From DATLGB01 sp963724135 (lineage in GTDB: Bacteria > Actinomycetota > Thermoleophilia > Solirubrobacterales > Solirubrobacteraceae): a stretch of 64,000 nt of DNA. The DNA is taken from the NCBI GenBank assembly GCA_963724135.1, contig CAVRTA010000006.1, positions 868,001-932,000 of the forward strand. The letters are read 5' to 3'. Every line of letters begins with the position of its first letter. Position 1 is the stretch's first letter. Of this stretch, positions 50,301 through 59,247 are shown piece after piece. Made by a program: the position numbers and the translations under genes. The notes beneath the pieces were generated by a model. That model was not told the origin of the DNA. It was given only the letters and a program-made list of their open reading frames with translations, and made no database searches.

Positions 50301-53300
50301 ATGCTGGTCGTCCGCCTGCTCGGCGGGGTGGCGGTCACCGATGAGGGGGCAACCGTGGCGGCCCCTCGCGGCCGGTGCGCGTCTTTGCTGGCGTGGCTGG
50401 CGCTGCATCCGGGGATGCAGCCGCGTGGTCGTGTCGCCGCGCGGCTGTGGCCCGACGTCATGGACGAGAGCGCGCGGCGCAGTTTGCGGACCGCTCTGGG
50501 GGATCTGCGTGGCGAGCTCGGGCCCCGAGCGGCCGGGGTCGTGCTCGCCACGCGCGACGAGGTCGGGCTCGCAGACGAGGTGCGCGTCGACGTGCGCGAC
50601 TTCAACGCCGCCGCCGCGAACGGACGGCTGCAGGAGGCGCTGGAGATCGGCGCCGCGGGTGAGCTGTTGCCCGAGCTCGACCACGAATGGGTCTTCGAGG
50701 CCCGCGAGGAGCACGAGCTGCGTCTGGGCGAGGTCATCGAGCGGCTCGCCGGCGACGCCGAGCAGCGCGGCGACGCGGGCGCGGCCGTCGAGTACACGCG
50801 CCGGCTCGTCGCGCTCGATCCCCTCTCCGAGGAGCACGCACGCGCGCTGATGCGGCGCCTGGCCGTCGCCGAGGACCGCGCGGCGGCGCTGTCGGTCTTC
50901 GAGCAGCACCGCGAGCGCCTGCGCGCCGAGCTGCGCATGGTGCCATCGGCTGCCACACGCGCGCTCGCCGACGACATCCGCGACGGCGGCGGTGCGGCGA
51001 CGGCCACGCTCGCCGGCGACCTGCAGCAGTTCTGCGACGCCGAGCCGCCGACGCTGGTCGAGCGTTCGCACCACCTCGCCGAGCTCGAGCGGCGGCTCGC
51101 GCAGGTCCGCTCCTCGGGGCGCGGCCGGCTGGTGCTCATCGCCGGTGAGGCTGGGGCGGGAAAGACGGCAGTGCTGCGATCCCTCTGCGCGCGCCATCCG
51201 GACGTGCCGGTGCTGGATGGAGCGTGTGATGCGCTGTTCACCCCGCGCCCCCTCGGGCCCTTCCTCGACATTGCCGCGGACATCGGCGGCGAACTCGCGG
51301 CGCTCGCCGAGAGTGGGCCCTCCGCCGCCGAATTTCTCGGGACTCTCTCGCGGGCGCTTCACAGTCCGCGGCTGGTCGTGCTCGAGGATCTGCACTGGGC
51401 CGACGAAGCCACGCTGGACGTGGTTCGCCTGCTCGCGCGACGCGTCACCCGGCTGCCGGCCCTGGTGATCGCGACCTACCGCGATGACCAACTGGACCGC
51501 GACCACCCGTTGCGGTTGGTGCTCGGTGAGCTCTCCGGCGCCGCGGTCGACCGCCTGAGGATCGAACCGCTGTCGCCGGCCGCCGTCGGAGAGCTGGCGG
51601 CCGGCCACGGGATCGACGATCCGGGCCTGCATGAGCGGACCGGTGGCAATGCCTTCTTCGTGACCGAGGTCCTCGCCGCCGAGGGCGTCGGCGAGACTCC
51701 GACGACGGTGCGCGATGCTGTCCTGGCCCGGGCGGCTCGCCTCAGCGAGGGCGCACGCAGGCTCCTCGAGGCCGTCGCCATCCTCCTGCCGCGCGCGGAG
51801 CTCTGGCTGCTCGAACGGCTCGCGGACGCGGAGCTGAAGGAGTTCGAGTCGTGTCTCGCGTCCGGGATGCTGCGAGCCGAAGGCAACGACATCGGCTTCC
51901 GTCACGAGATCGCGCGCGTGACGATCGAGGACGAGATACCACCGCATCGCCGCGTCGAACTGCATCGCGCGGCGTTGGCGGCGCTCGTCGGACGGGCGGA
52001 GCCCGCCCGCCTCGTCCACCACGCCGAGGCCGCCGAGGACGGCGATGCGGTGCTCGAGCACGCCAGCGCGGCAGGCGAACGCGCGGCACGCCTGGGAGCC
52101 CACCGCGAAGCGGCAGCGCACTTCGGGAGCGCGCTTCGGCATGCCGGAGCATTGGGTCCTGCCGAGCGCGGCGCGTTGCTGGAGCAGCGGGCGTTCGAGT
52201 GCCACCTCATCATGAGGCTGCCCGAGGCGACGGACGCCTACGAGCGCGCGCGCGCTGCCTACCGGGCTGCGGGGGATCGTCGGCGCGAGGGAGACGTCGA
52301 GCGTTGGCTCTCGCGTCTCGCGTGGATGGTCGGGAATCGCGACGCCGCCGAGGACCATGCGCATAGGGCGGTGCGCCTGCTCGAGACGCTGCCCGAATGC
52401 AGCGAACTGGCGATGGCCTATGCGAACGTCGCGCGATTGCAGATCGGGTTCGAGCGCGAGGGCGCCATCGAGTCGGGAGCGCGCGCGCTCGCGCTGGCCG
52501 AGCGCCTGGGTGACACGGGGGAGATCCTCGTTCATGCCCTCAACACCGCCGGAACGGCGGAGCTCCACGCCGGGCGACCGTCAGGACGCGAGAAGCTCGA
52601 GCGCAGCCTGTCACTGGCGCTGCACGCGGGCCTCGAGGATCACGTGGCCCGCGCCTACCTGAACCTCTCGTTGTCCTTTCTCTATACCCGCGACGGCGCC
52701 GGCGCCGAGCCGTACCTCGACGCCGCGATCGCCTACACCCGCGAGCACGACCTCGAGACGTACCGCCTGGCCGCGAGCGGCCTGAAGGCGCGCAGCGAGC
52801 TGATCCAAGGCAGATGGGACGCTGCACTGGAGGTCGCCGCAGACGTCCTCGAGCACCCCCGCGTCCATGCGCCTGTGTTCTGGATCACCCCGCTCACGGT
52901 GATCGGGTTGGTGCGCGCGCGGCGTGGCGACGCCGACCCGTGGGAGCCGCTCGACGAAGCACTCGAGCTCGCGCGCTCGACCGACGACCTGGGACCGGTC
53001 CCAGCAGCTCGCGCCGAGGCTCGCTGGCTCACCGGCTCGCCCGAGCGCGTCGCGGAGGAGACCACCACCGTGCTCGAGTCGGCGCTCGCGCGCGGCGACG
53101 CATGGACGGCCGGCGAGCTGTGCCTCTGGCGCCGCCGTGCCGGGCTCCACGACGAAACCCCGGCGGGCCTCGCCGCACCCTGCGCCGCCGAACTGAGCGG
53201 CGACGCGCGAGGCGCCGCCGCGATGTGGGCAGACCGCGGATGCCCGTACGAGTCCGCACTCGCGCTGGTGGGCAGCGACGACGAGGACGACCTGCGCGCG

Positions 53301-53372
53301 AGCCTCACCGAGCTCGAGCGCCTGGGCGCCCGACCGGCCGCCCGGGTCTTGACGTCGCGGCTGCGGGCCTAG
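50301..53372 (+). CDS. Large BTAD-AAA-TPR transcriptional regulator
   Basis: 1023 aa. The N-terminal winged-helix/BTAD region (about 1-230) starts VVRLLGGVAVTDEGATV and has RGRVAARLWPDV, as in SARP-type regulators. An AAA/STAND ATPase (about 250-520) has Walker A GEAGAGKTAVL and Walker B LVVLEDLHWADEA. The rest (about 600-1000) is TPR-rich. The C-terminal LuxR helix-turn-helix of related regulators is absent. It is divergent from the YceI-FMN reductase operon and is a natural candidate to control it. Confidence 0.88.
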   Translation: MLVVRLLGGVAVTDEGATVAAPRGRCASLLAWLALHPGMQPRGRVAARLWPDVMDESARRSLRTALGDLRGELGPRAAGVVLATRDEVGLADEVRVDVRDFNAAAANGRLQEALEIGAAGELLPELDHEWVFEAREEHELRLGEVIERLAGDAEQRGDAGAAVEYTRRLVALDPLSEEHARALMRRLAVAEDRAAALSVFEQHRERLRAELRMVPSAATRALADDIRDGGGAATATLAGDLQQFCDAEPPTLVERSHHLAELERRLAQVRSSGRGRLVLIAGEAGAGKTAVLRSLCARHPDVPVLDGACDALFTPRPLGPFLDIAADIGGELAALAESGPSAAEFLGTLSRALHSPRLVVLEDLHWADEATLDVVRLLARRVTRLPALVIATYRDDQLDRDHPLRLVLGELSGAAVDRLRIEPLSPAAVGELAAGHGIDDPGLHERTGGNAFFVTEVLAAEGVGETPTTVRDAVLARAARLSEGARRLLEAVAILLPRAELWLLERLADAELKEFESCLASGMLRAEGNDIGFRHEIARVTIEDEIPPHRRVELHRAALAALVGRAEPARLVHHAEAAEDGDAVLEHASAAGERAARLGAHREAAAHFGSALRHAGALGPAERGALLEQRAFECHLIMRLPEATDAYERARAAYRAAGDRRREGDVERWLSRLAWMVGNRDAAEDHAHRAVRLLETLPECSELAMAYANVARLQIGFEREGAIESGARALALAERLGDTGEILVHALNTAGTAELHAGRPSGREKLERSLSLALHAGLEDHVARAYLNLSLSFLYTRDGAGAEPYLDAAIAYTREHDLETYRLAASGLKARSELIQGRWDAALEVAADVLEHPRVHAPVFWITPLTVIGLVRARRGDADPWEPLDEALELARSTDDLGPVPAARAEARWLTGSPERVAEETTTVLESALARGDAWTAGELCLWRRRAGLHDETPAGLAAPCAAELSGDARGAAAMWADRGCPYESALALVGSDDEDDLRASLTELERLGARPAARVLTSRLRA

Positions 53373-53424
53373 CCTCCCGCGACCATGAGCCTCGGCCGTC
53401 CCGCCCGGCCTGGCGGGTCAAGCG

Positions 53425-53466
53425 AAGCCGACGAGCGGACTCGAACCGCTGACCCCTTCATTACGA
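53425..53466 (-). repeat. tRNA-Thr 3'-half copy, attachment-site-like direct repeat 1
   Basis: 42 bases identical to the 3' half of the intact tRNA-Thr at 60.7 kb, from the anticodon loop to the discriminator and one further base. The rest of the tRNA is absent: the sequence diverges directly after the anticodon loop. This is the footprint left by a tyrosine integrase. It lies just after the BTAD gene and is the outer left repeat of the island. Confidence 0.85.
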
Positions 53467-53520
53467 ATGAGCGCTCGGAGGCGGACACGGTCGGGTTGCC
53501 TTAGACCCGCGTGCAGTGCG

Positions 53521-54084
53521 CTATTCGATCTGCCAGTCCGTGAAGGTGATCTCCGCGTCGGCGGCCTGGCTCACGAAGCGGATCTTCTCGGGGGTCGCGC
53601 CCTTCGGGACGAGGAACAACGTGCACGACTCGTAGCTCTCGCCCGGTGCCACCGTCCCGTCCCTGTTGTCGACGCACTTGTCGAACTTCGCGTCCGAGAT
53701 CCCGAAGATCAACGTCGTGGGGATCGACTGACCGTCCGAGTCCTCCATCGCGACGCTGAAGCTGCGCTTCACCTTCTCGGTGCCCTTGTTGCCGTAGCGC
53801 GCGTCCACGTAGTACGGCGTCGCGTCCTTGTCCCCTTCGTCGACCTTCAGGCCGCCCGCGGCGAGCTCCGCCTGCGTCCCCTTGCGCACGCCGAGCACCG
53901 TCACCTCCACCTTCGTGTTCACCGCCGGCGTGTCACCGCTCGCCGGGCTCGTGAAGTCGACCGTGGCCGACTCGCCGAGCGCGAGCGTCTTGGAGTCGCC
54001 ACCACCGCCGTCCTCCCCGCCGCAAGCGACCAGCATCAGCGTGGTCGCGGCCACCGCCGCCAGGACTCCCGGTCGTATGCGCAT
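53521..54084 (-). CDS. Lipoprotein with DUF4352-like domain
   Basis: 187 aa from the ATG at 54084 (another ATG lies three codons upstream). A lipobox LMLVACGG (Cys about 20) follows a hydrophobic helix. The mature part is acidic and Gly-rich, then an Ig-like DUF4352-type domain: ATVDFTSPASG, KVEVTVLGVRKGT, YYVDARYGNKGTEKVKRS and GESYESCTLFLVP, with a final TFTDWQIE. Such proteins are exported and bind unknown ligands. It lies between tRNA-Thr repeats 1 and 2. Confidence 0.8.
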   Translation of the reverse strand: MRIRPGVLAAVAATTLMLVACGGEDGGGGDSKTLALGESATVDFTSPASGDTPAVNTKVEVTVLGVRKGTQAELAAGGLKVDEGDKDATPYYVDARYGNKGTEKVKRSFSVAMEDSDGQSIPTTLIFGISDAKFDKCVDNRDGTVAPGESYESCTLFLVPKGATPEKIRFVSQAADAEITFTDWQIE

Positions 54085-54359
54085 ACAGCCCATTCTGTCT
54101 GACTTTCGAGGTCGCGTGGCGATACGCCGCGAGAGGCTGGACGCGGCCGGACGATCGGGCGGCGCGCCGCGCGCTAAGGCGAGGTCGACGGACAGCGGAA
54201 GGCGGGCAGCAGAGAAGCTGGCCGAGCTGCTCTGACCCTGGAGTGACCGAAGAGGTGGCCGCGGGCGCTCGCCCGCGCGAGCGAGCCCCGGCGCGCGTTC
54301 GTAGGGCAGGAAATTTCCACGAGACCCTGGCTGCTCGGTTAGGTCGCGCCGTGGCGGGA

Positions 54360-55737
54360 GTGTCGAAGGTCCGGGTGCTGGGAGTGACGCTGGCCGTGCT
54401 GTTCGCCGCCGCCCCGGCCCACGCGGTCGAGCGTTCCCGTGGCATGTTCGTCATTCCCTACAAGCCCGGTACGTCGGTCGCGGTCACGAGAGACCACACC
54501 AACCACAAGCCGAAGAACCGCTACGACATGCACGGGGAGGGTGGCACAGCGCCGTACGCGATCGTCGCCGCCGCACCGGGCACGGTCCGCCACACCGTGG
54601 ACTCGTACAGCGAGGCGCGCCCCGACGGCGAGCCGTGCAACAACAACTACGTCTGGATCGAGCACGCCAACGGGAGTGGACGAAGTACACGCACATGACG
54701 CACAACTCCGTCACGGGGGTGGCGGGCCTGCAGGAGGGCGAGCGCGTCGTGACCGGCCAGCTGCTCGACTACGAGGACGACGTCGGGTGCGCGCACACCA
54801 TCCACCTGCACTTCGAGGTGGCCCGCCCGAACAACCCGGGCTCGGACGACTTCTTCAAGGAAGGCGGGTTCATCAGGAAGGACAGGGCGCAGAACCTCCT
54901 GCCGCGCGTCTGCGGCATTTCCGGCTCGCAGTACAGGAAGGCGACGACATACGTGGTCGGCAACCTCGTACCGGGACGGGCCAAGTACGCGTACCACGGA
55001 GCTACCGAGGCGCGGTACCAGGCGCTGTGGGACGAGGCGCGGAACTGCGGCTACCGCCTCGTCTGGGTGGACGGGTACACCGACAACGGCGCCCCGGAGT
55101 TCAACCTGATCTTCCGCCCGAATCCTTCCGGCATCAGCTGGCGGTCGCACCGCAGCATGAGCGGTGCGGAATACCAGCAGCGCTTCGACGAGTACGGGGG
55201 CCAGGACTTCCGGCTTACGCACGTGGACTCCTACCTCGTCGGAAACAGCATCCGGTACGCCGCCGTCTGGGAGAAGTCGCCGGGCCCCCAGACGGTCGCC
55301 TACCACGGCCTCAACACCGCGCAGCACGAGGCGCGACTCGACGAGCTCGTCGCGGCCGGCTACCGGCCGCGCGTCATCACGCCGGTCAGCCTGGGGGGAG
55401 TCCGACGCATCACCGCCCTGTATCAGAAGACCGCGGTTGGGTCCTTCGAGGCGCGCTCGTTCCTGACGCCGTCCGAGTACCAGGCCACGTTCAACGCCAA
55501 CAGCGAGGCAGGGCACCGTTTCGTATACCTGAACGCCTACACCCACGACGGGGCGCCGCGATTCGCGGCGATCTGGTGGGCGAGGCCCGCGGTGTCCACC
55601 CGCGCCCAGCATGGTCTGACGTTCAGCCGGTACCAGACCGCGTGGAGCGCGAACCTCAGCGCCGGTATCTCACGCGGGCGGTCACCGGCTATCAGCAGGG
55701 CTCGAGCGTCTTGTACGCCGGGGTCTGGAGCCGCTGA
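54360..55737 (+). pseudogene. Secreted M23-like protein with BTRD1 repeats (two frameshifts)
   Basis: About 459 codons when repaired; GTG start giving a signal peptide MSKVRVLGVTLAVLFAAAPA. A LytM/M23-like domain (about 25-170) keeps YDMHGEGGTAPYAIVAAAPG, VWIEHANG, YTHMTHNSV and HTIHLHFEVAR, including the HxH. A tandem series of BTRD1-type repeats follows (about 180-459; units such as YHGLNTAQHEARLDELVAAG and YAAVWEKSPG). Frameshifts near 54678 (one G lost from GGGG) and 55664 (one C lost) break the gene. It lies between tRNA-Thr repeats 1 and 2. Confidence 0.78.
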
Positions 55738-55777
55738 GGTCGTCTCACCCCGAGCGGCGGAACTTCGCCGTCTCGAT

Positions 55778-55819
55778 AAGCCGACGAGCGGACTCGAACC
55801 GCTGACCCCTTCATTACGA
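55778..55819 (-). repeat. tRNA-Thr 3'-half copy, attachment-site-like direct repeat 2
   Basis: Identical over 42 bases to repeat 1 and to the tRNA-Thr itself; one further base (G) is shared with the tRNA. It lies 41 bases after the M23-like gene stop. With the tRNA-borne copy it bounds a 4.9-kb segment that carries the integrase, so it is the likely attL-type site of the main island. Confidence 0.88.
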
Positions 55820-55960
55820 GTCTCCCGGCGGACGCCCGGGCCTGGCAGTCTAGAGCCAGATTCGCTCAGGTTCGGTCGGTCTCGGCTGGGTCAGATCTGC
55901 CGAGGTCGGGACATATCTCGGGACACGAGTCGCCGTAGGCCGGGCAGGTCCAGGCTACGT

Positions 55961-56833
55961 CTATAAGGCTTCGCTCGAGCCCCTTCGGGCTCGATCGCGG
56001 AGAGTCGTCAGCGGGGGATATGAAATCGAACCGTCGTCGCCGGCAAGGGCATCCGGTTGGGCTCGTGTAGGTAGGTGTAAGATCTCGGCCGCGACCTCGA
56101 GCGCCGCTGTCGCCTGGCGCCACGCGTACAGGTCTGGCGCGCCCCACTCGTCGGCCAGGGTTGTCCATGATCGCCAGTCCTCCTCGTGGTCCTCAAGCCG
56201 GAGAAGCAGTTCGACGAGGGTCGGGTTCGAGGCCAGCGTCACGACGCGCGGAGTCAGCACTGTCTTGATGTAGGCGAAGTCGTCAGCGACGGCCTCGTGC
56301 AGCGCGTGGGGGCTCTCCGTGTAGGGATCCGGGTCAGCGGGGTCTGGCGGCTCGGATCGAGCTGGGAGGATGGTGCGCATCGACTCGGCGAGCCGGGTGA
56401 TCGTCTGGGAGATCTGGAACTCCGGCTTGGTGTAGGCAAGTCCGGTCATCACCTCGTCGTCGTCAAGGGGCAGCGTGCGCTGTGTGTTCAACCAGAAGTC
56501 CCACGCGATGCCATGTATTCGGCGCTTGATCGCGCGGGTTGTGCGCGACCCCACCTGCGCCCACTCGCGCTCACGCTCCCTCCGCGTAATCCGATCGACG
56601 AGGCTCAGCGCGACCGCGACGCTGACCGCAATGCCGAAGGCCTCGGCGAGCAGGTTGCCGGCGAATCCCCGTGAGAAGAGGAAGCCGCCTGCGGCCGCGG
56701 CGATCCCTATGCACCACGCTGCGAGTGCGGCCCCCGACGCCCCGAGGCTTGGCTTTGCTGCACCCGCCGCAGTGCGACCAGTCGCATCAGGTATCCCACG
56801 TCTGCCGGGCGAGGACGACCTGCGAGACCTCAT
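55961..56833 (-). CDS. Two-helix membrane protein of the island cargo
   Basis: 290 aa. Two membrane helices (about 32-52 and 58-82) form a hairpin near the N-terminus; the remaining 200 residues are cytoplasmic and mostly helical, with HGIAWDFWLNTQRTLPL and ASNPTLVELLLRLEDHEEDW. The first 45 residues overlap the end of the phosphoribosyltransferase gene, so the true start may lie slightly downstream. I do not recognise a family. Third gene of the dprA-phosphoribosyltransferase-membrane protein set. Confidence 0.65.
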   Translation of the reverse strand: MRSRRSSSPGRRGIPDATGRTAAGAAKPSLGASGAALAAWCIGIAAAAGGFLFSRGFAGNLLAEAFGIAVSVAVALSLVDRITRREREREWAQVGSRTTRAIKRRIHGIAWDFWLNTQRTLPLDDDEVMTGLAYTKPEFQISQTITRLAESMRTILPARSEPPDPADPDPYTESPHALHEAVADDFAYIKTVLTPRVVTLASNPTLVELLLRLEDHEEDWRSWTTLADEWGAPDLYAWRQATAALEVAAEILHLPTRAQPDALAGDDGSISYPPLTTLRDRARRGSSEAL

Positions 56834-57527
56834 GCGCGCCGGCGTTGCGAAGGACCGTGGCCACCGCCATCAGGGTGTGCCCGCCGGTGAAGACGTCGTC
56901 GATGACGAGCACCCGCTTGTCCTCCACGAGGTCTGGACGGTCGACCCGTAGCGCCGGGATGAGCTGTGTACGAGCAATCAGGTTGCGCTCGTTCCAGCTG
57001 GCAGCGTCCGCCATCTTCTTGGTGGCCTGCGTCTTGCGGATCACGTCGTAGGCGATCGGCCACCGCTGCCCGGCCTCGCGCTCGAGCTCGTGGACCATGT
57101 CCGCGATGTGGTCGCGATCGCGACCTTCGGCGCCGAGGTAGGTCGGGCTGGGGACGATGACGTCGTAGTCATCGAAGGTGGGGTTCTCGGCCAGGTAGCC
57201 AGCGAGCACGCGACCGAAGATGAGCTTCCACCCCCACTTGTCGTTGTACTTGTAGCGGACAATCGCGGTGCGGAGCGGGCCCGTGTTGTTGGACACCGCG
57301 AACACGAGCGAGAAGCCTCGCTCGGCTACCTCCCAACGGCAGAGCTTGTTGCGGCAGTGGCCGTCGTGGTCAAGGCTTCCGTCGCAGATCATGCAGCGGT
57401 CCTCCGGCAGGTCGGCGAAGGACCGACCGGCGCAGGTCGTGCAAATGGCGACGGAGCCATGCTGCATCAGCGGGCAGGCGCCGCAGTTGCCGAATCCGGC
57501 GGGCTCGATACTCGAGCTGTCGGGCAT
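56787..57527 (-). CDS. ComF-like phosphoribosyltransferase with N-terminal Cys clusters
   Basis: 246 aa. The N-terminal part (about 14-65) has Cys pairs CGAC, CTTC, CMIC and CRNKLC typical of zinc ribbons. The phosphoribosyltransferase domain (about 70-240) has RVLVIDDVFTGGHTLMAVA, the PRPP-binding motif (canonical VDDVxTTG with one change), and VRYKYNDKWGWKLIFGRVL, as in ComF. It lies 12 bases after the DprA gene. Phosphoribosyltransferases of this type act with DprA in competence, but their pairing on a mobile island suggests another role, such as phage defence. Confidence 0.8.
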   Translation of the reverse strand: MPDSSSIEPAGFGNCGACPLMQHGSVAICTTCAGRSFADLPEDRCMICDGSLDHDGHCRNKLCRWEVAERGFSLVFAVSNNTGPLRTAIVRYKYNDKWGWKLIFGRVLAGYLAENPTFDDYDVIVPSPTYLGAEGRDRDHIADMVHELEREAGQRWPIAYDVIRKTQATKKMADAASWNERNLIARTQLIPALRVDRPDLVEDKRVLVIDDVFTGGHTLMAVATVLRNAGAHEVSQVVLARQTWDT

Positions 57528-57539
57528 ACCTTCGGCCCC

Positions 57540-58478
57540 TCAGACAACGTCGAGGGTGAGCTGTCGACGCGCGCGTGCGACCCCCTCGATTTGGTCCGAG
57601 CTGTGCAGTTGCTCGAGGACGTCCTCCACGCTCCCCACCTCGACCGCGCCTTGCTCGAGGTAGGCGCGTGCCCAGGGCTGGTCGGTCACCAGGCTGCGCA
57701 TGAGGAACACGCGCTTCCCGTGCGCGAGCGCGAGGCGTGCCTGCATCCTCGCGCCGGAAGTGCGCGAGGCCTCGACGATGATCGAGCCCTGCACCATGCC
57801 GGACATCACGACGTTGCGGCGCGGGAACGTGTGCTGGGCCGGGTGCTGGCGCGGCCAGAACTGAGAGACCACGGCACCCCGCTCGAGGATCCGTTCGGCG
57901 AGCTCCGCGTTCTCGGCCGGGTAGGTGCGCAGGATCCCCGTGCCGACGACGGCGATCGTTCGGCCGTCGCACTCGAGCGTCGCCTCGTGCGCTGCGCTGT
58001 CGATGCCCTTGGCGAGGCCGGAGACCACGGTGACCCCATCCCCGGCCAGCCCCCGCGCCATCTTCGCCGCACGGCGCAGCCCGTCCGGGCTCGCCTCACG
58101 GGTGCCGACCACCGCGACGGAGCGGGCGTCGTCGCGCTGCAGGGTGCCGCGGACGAAGAGGAACGGCGGCAGGTTGTGGATCAACCGCAGGTTCGCGGGA
58201 TACTTGTCGTCGAGCACGGTGACCAGGTGCGCGCCCACCTCCTCGGCGTCGCGATCGCCTCATCCGCCCGGCGGAGCTGCTCAGACAGTGCGGCGCCGCC
58301 GTCAAGCAGAGCCTGTCTGGTCTTCTCGGCGTCCTTGGACGCCTCGGTGATCTCGCCGGCGGCGAGGCGGTCCAGGTCCTCGGGCGCGCGTTTGAGCACC
58401 TCCCTGGCGATCAGGGCCCACGACACATCTGGGACGCCGCAAATGGCCAGCAGCAGCGTCCTCGCTTTCGTTGCTCAC
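57540..58478 (-). CDS. dprA: DprA (DNA-processing) protein of the island cargo, two frameshifts
   Basis: About 312 codons if repaired. The Rossmann-like DprA domain is uninterrupted (57540-58238): VVGTREASPDG, SGLAKGIDSAAH, GTGILRTYPAEN, FPRRNVVMSGM and SIIVEASRTSGARMQARLAL. The N-terminal helical domain is split: one frame reads LLLAICGVPDVSWALIAREV to about 58256 and then shifts; a second shift lies near 58460 close to the GTG start. There is no C-terminal winged helix. DprA proteins load RecA on single-stranded DNA. The indels are few, so the gene may still be active. Confidence 0.8.
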
Positions 58479-58680
58479 GCTACTTCCCTCCATCGTGTTC
58501 GCGTGACCTACGTAGTCCTACCTGGGATCTCTCCAGTATCACGGATCCGCCGGACGGTCTCCGCGTCGACGTGTTTAGGCACCAGCGGGCACTACGAGCA
58601 CCAGAGAGGCGTCGTCATCGGGCCCGAGCCGACGGTCTCCGACGGCTACATCCCGTGTCCAGAGCGGCTTAGTTGGGGGA

Positions 58681-58722
58681 CAGCAGCGACGGGACTCGAA
58701 CCCGCGACCTCCGGCGTGACAC
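58681..58722 (-). repeat. tRNA-Asp(GTC) 3'-half fragment
   Basis: On the minus strand: anticodon loop GTGTCAC (anticodon GTC, U33), then stem GCCGG, variable AGGTC, a T-arm with GCGGGTTCGAGTCCCGT and a 7-base acceptor strand plus a discriminator G, which is the tRNA-Asp identity base. The 5' half is missing; the sequence upstream does not pair with it. It mirrors the tRNA-Thr half-copies and suggests an attachment scar from an integrase that targets tRNA-Asp. Apart from this, the stretch between DprA and the TauE-like fragment shows no gene. Confidence 0.65.
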
Positions 58723-58811
58723 AGGAAGGGGCAGCGGTGTCGAACCGTACCGCTGCAGTCCTTGGACACGCGGCGTGGCCACCGTCCAGCTCACGCCAGA
58801 ACGAAGTGGCG

Positions 58812-58943
58812 ATGGCGGTCGGACCGATCGCAGGGACGGTCATCGGCGGGGTGCTCGTGGGAGTCGTCGCACCGACGGTCCTTGTACCGCTGCTTGTCAT
58901 CCTCCTGCTCGCCTCGGCGGTCAAGGTGTGGACGTCGACATGA
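58812..58943 (+). pseudogene. C-terminal fragment of a TauE/SafE-type membrane protein
   Basis: 43 codons: MAVGPIAGTVIGGVLVGVVA then PTVLVPLLVILLLASAVKVW. This matches the last two helices of TauE/SafE sulfite-exporter family proteins (the G-x-x-G-G-x-x-G motif and the final L-rich helix). The rest of the gene is absent and the fragment follows directly after the tRNA-Asp scar, which suggests it was cut by integration or deletion. Confidence 0.4.
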
Positions 58944-58958
58944 GGCGCAGCCGTCGCT

Positions 58959-58991
58959 GCTACGGACCTGGCTACGGACGGCGCTACGGAC
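58959..58991. repeat. Three 12-bp-spaced direct repeats (GCTACGGAC)
   Basis: GCTACGGAC occurs at 58959, 58971 and 58983, exactly 12 bases apart. The set lies 20 bases before the long inverted repeat and upstream of the excisionase-like gene. Periodic short repeats there may be binding sites for excisionase or integrase. They could also be remains of a Tyr/Gly-rich coding stretch. Confidence 0.45.
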
Positions 58992-59010
58992 ACGCTGTCT
59001 GTAGCACGGG

Positions 59011-59146
59011 CCCCGGATCCCGCTCCCCACCTTGATCTGGCCAGGCAGTGGTTTAAGACCACGCTCTCCCCACGTACAAGTCCGATGGAGGAGATCGTGG
59101 TCTTAAACCCCAGCCTGGCGAGGTGGGAGGGGAGCGGGATCCGGGG
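59011..59146. repeat. Long imperfect inverted repeat upstream of the excisionase-like gene
   Basis: Left arm (59011-59063) begins CCCCGGATCCCGCTCCCC and ends GTTTAAGACCACG; the right arm (59096-59146) is its near reverse complement, beginning CGTGGTCTTAAAC and ending GGGGAGCGGGATCCGGGG. The middle parts (GCCAGGC and GCCTGGC) also pair, with small differences. The loop is about 32 bases. It could be a MITE-like element, an origin of transfer or a structured RNA. Confidence 0.6.
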
Positions 59147-59247
59147 CACGGGCACGGGGCGAGAAGGGGGTGGGGCGGCAAGGAGTAGAGGGAAGAGGCG
59201 ACCGTCGGCAAAGATCGTTGTCCTGAGCGGGCGGTTTAGCGGCCTAC

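Noticed and set aside
53467..53520. tRNA-derived open frames reading TSGLEPLTPS near the half-tRNA copies
   Set aside because: This peptide is the translation of the tRNA-Thr 3' half and not a gene.
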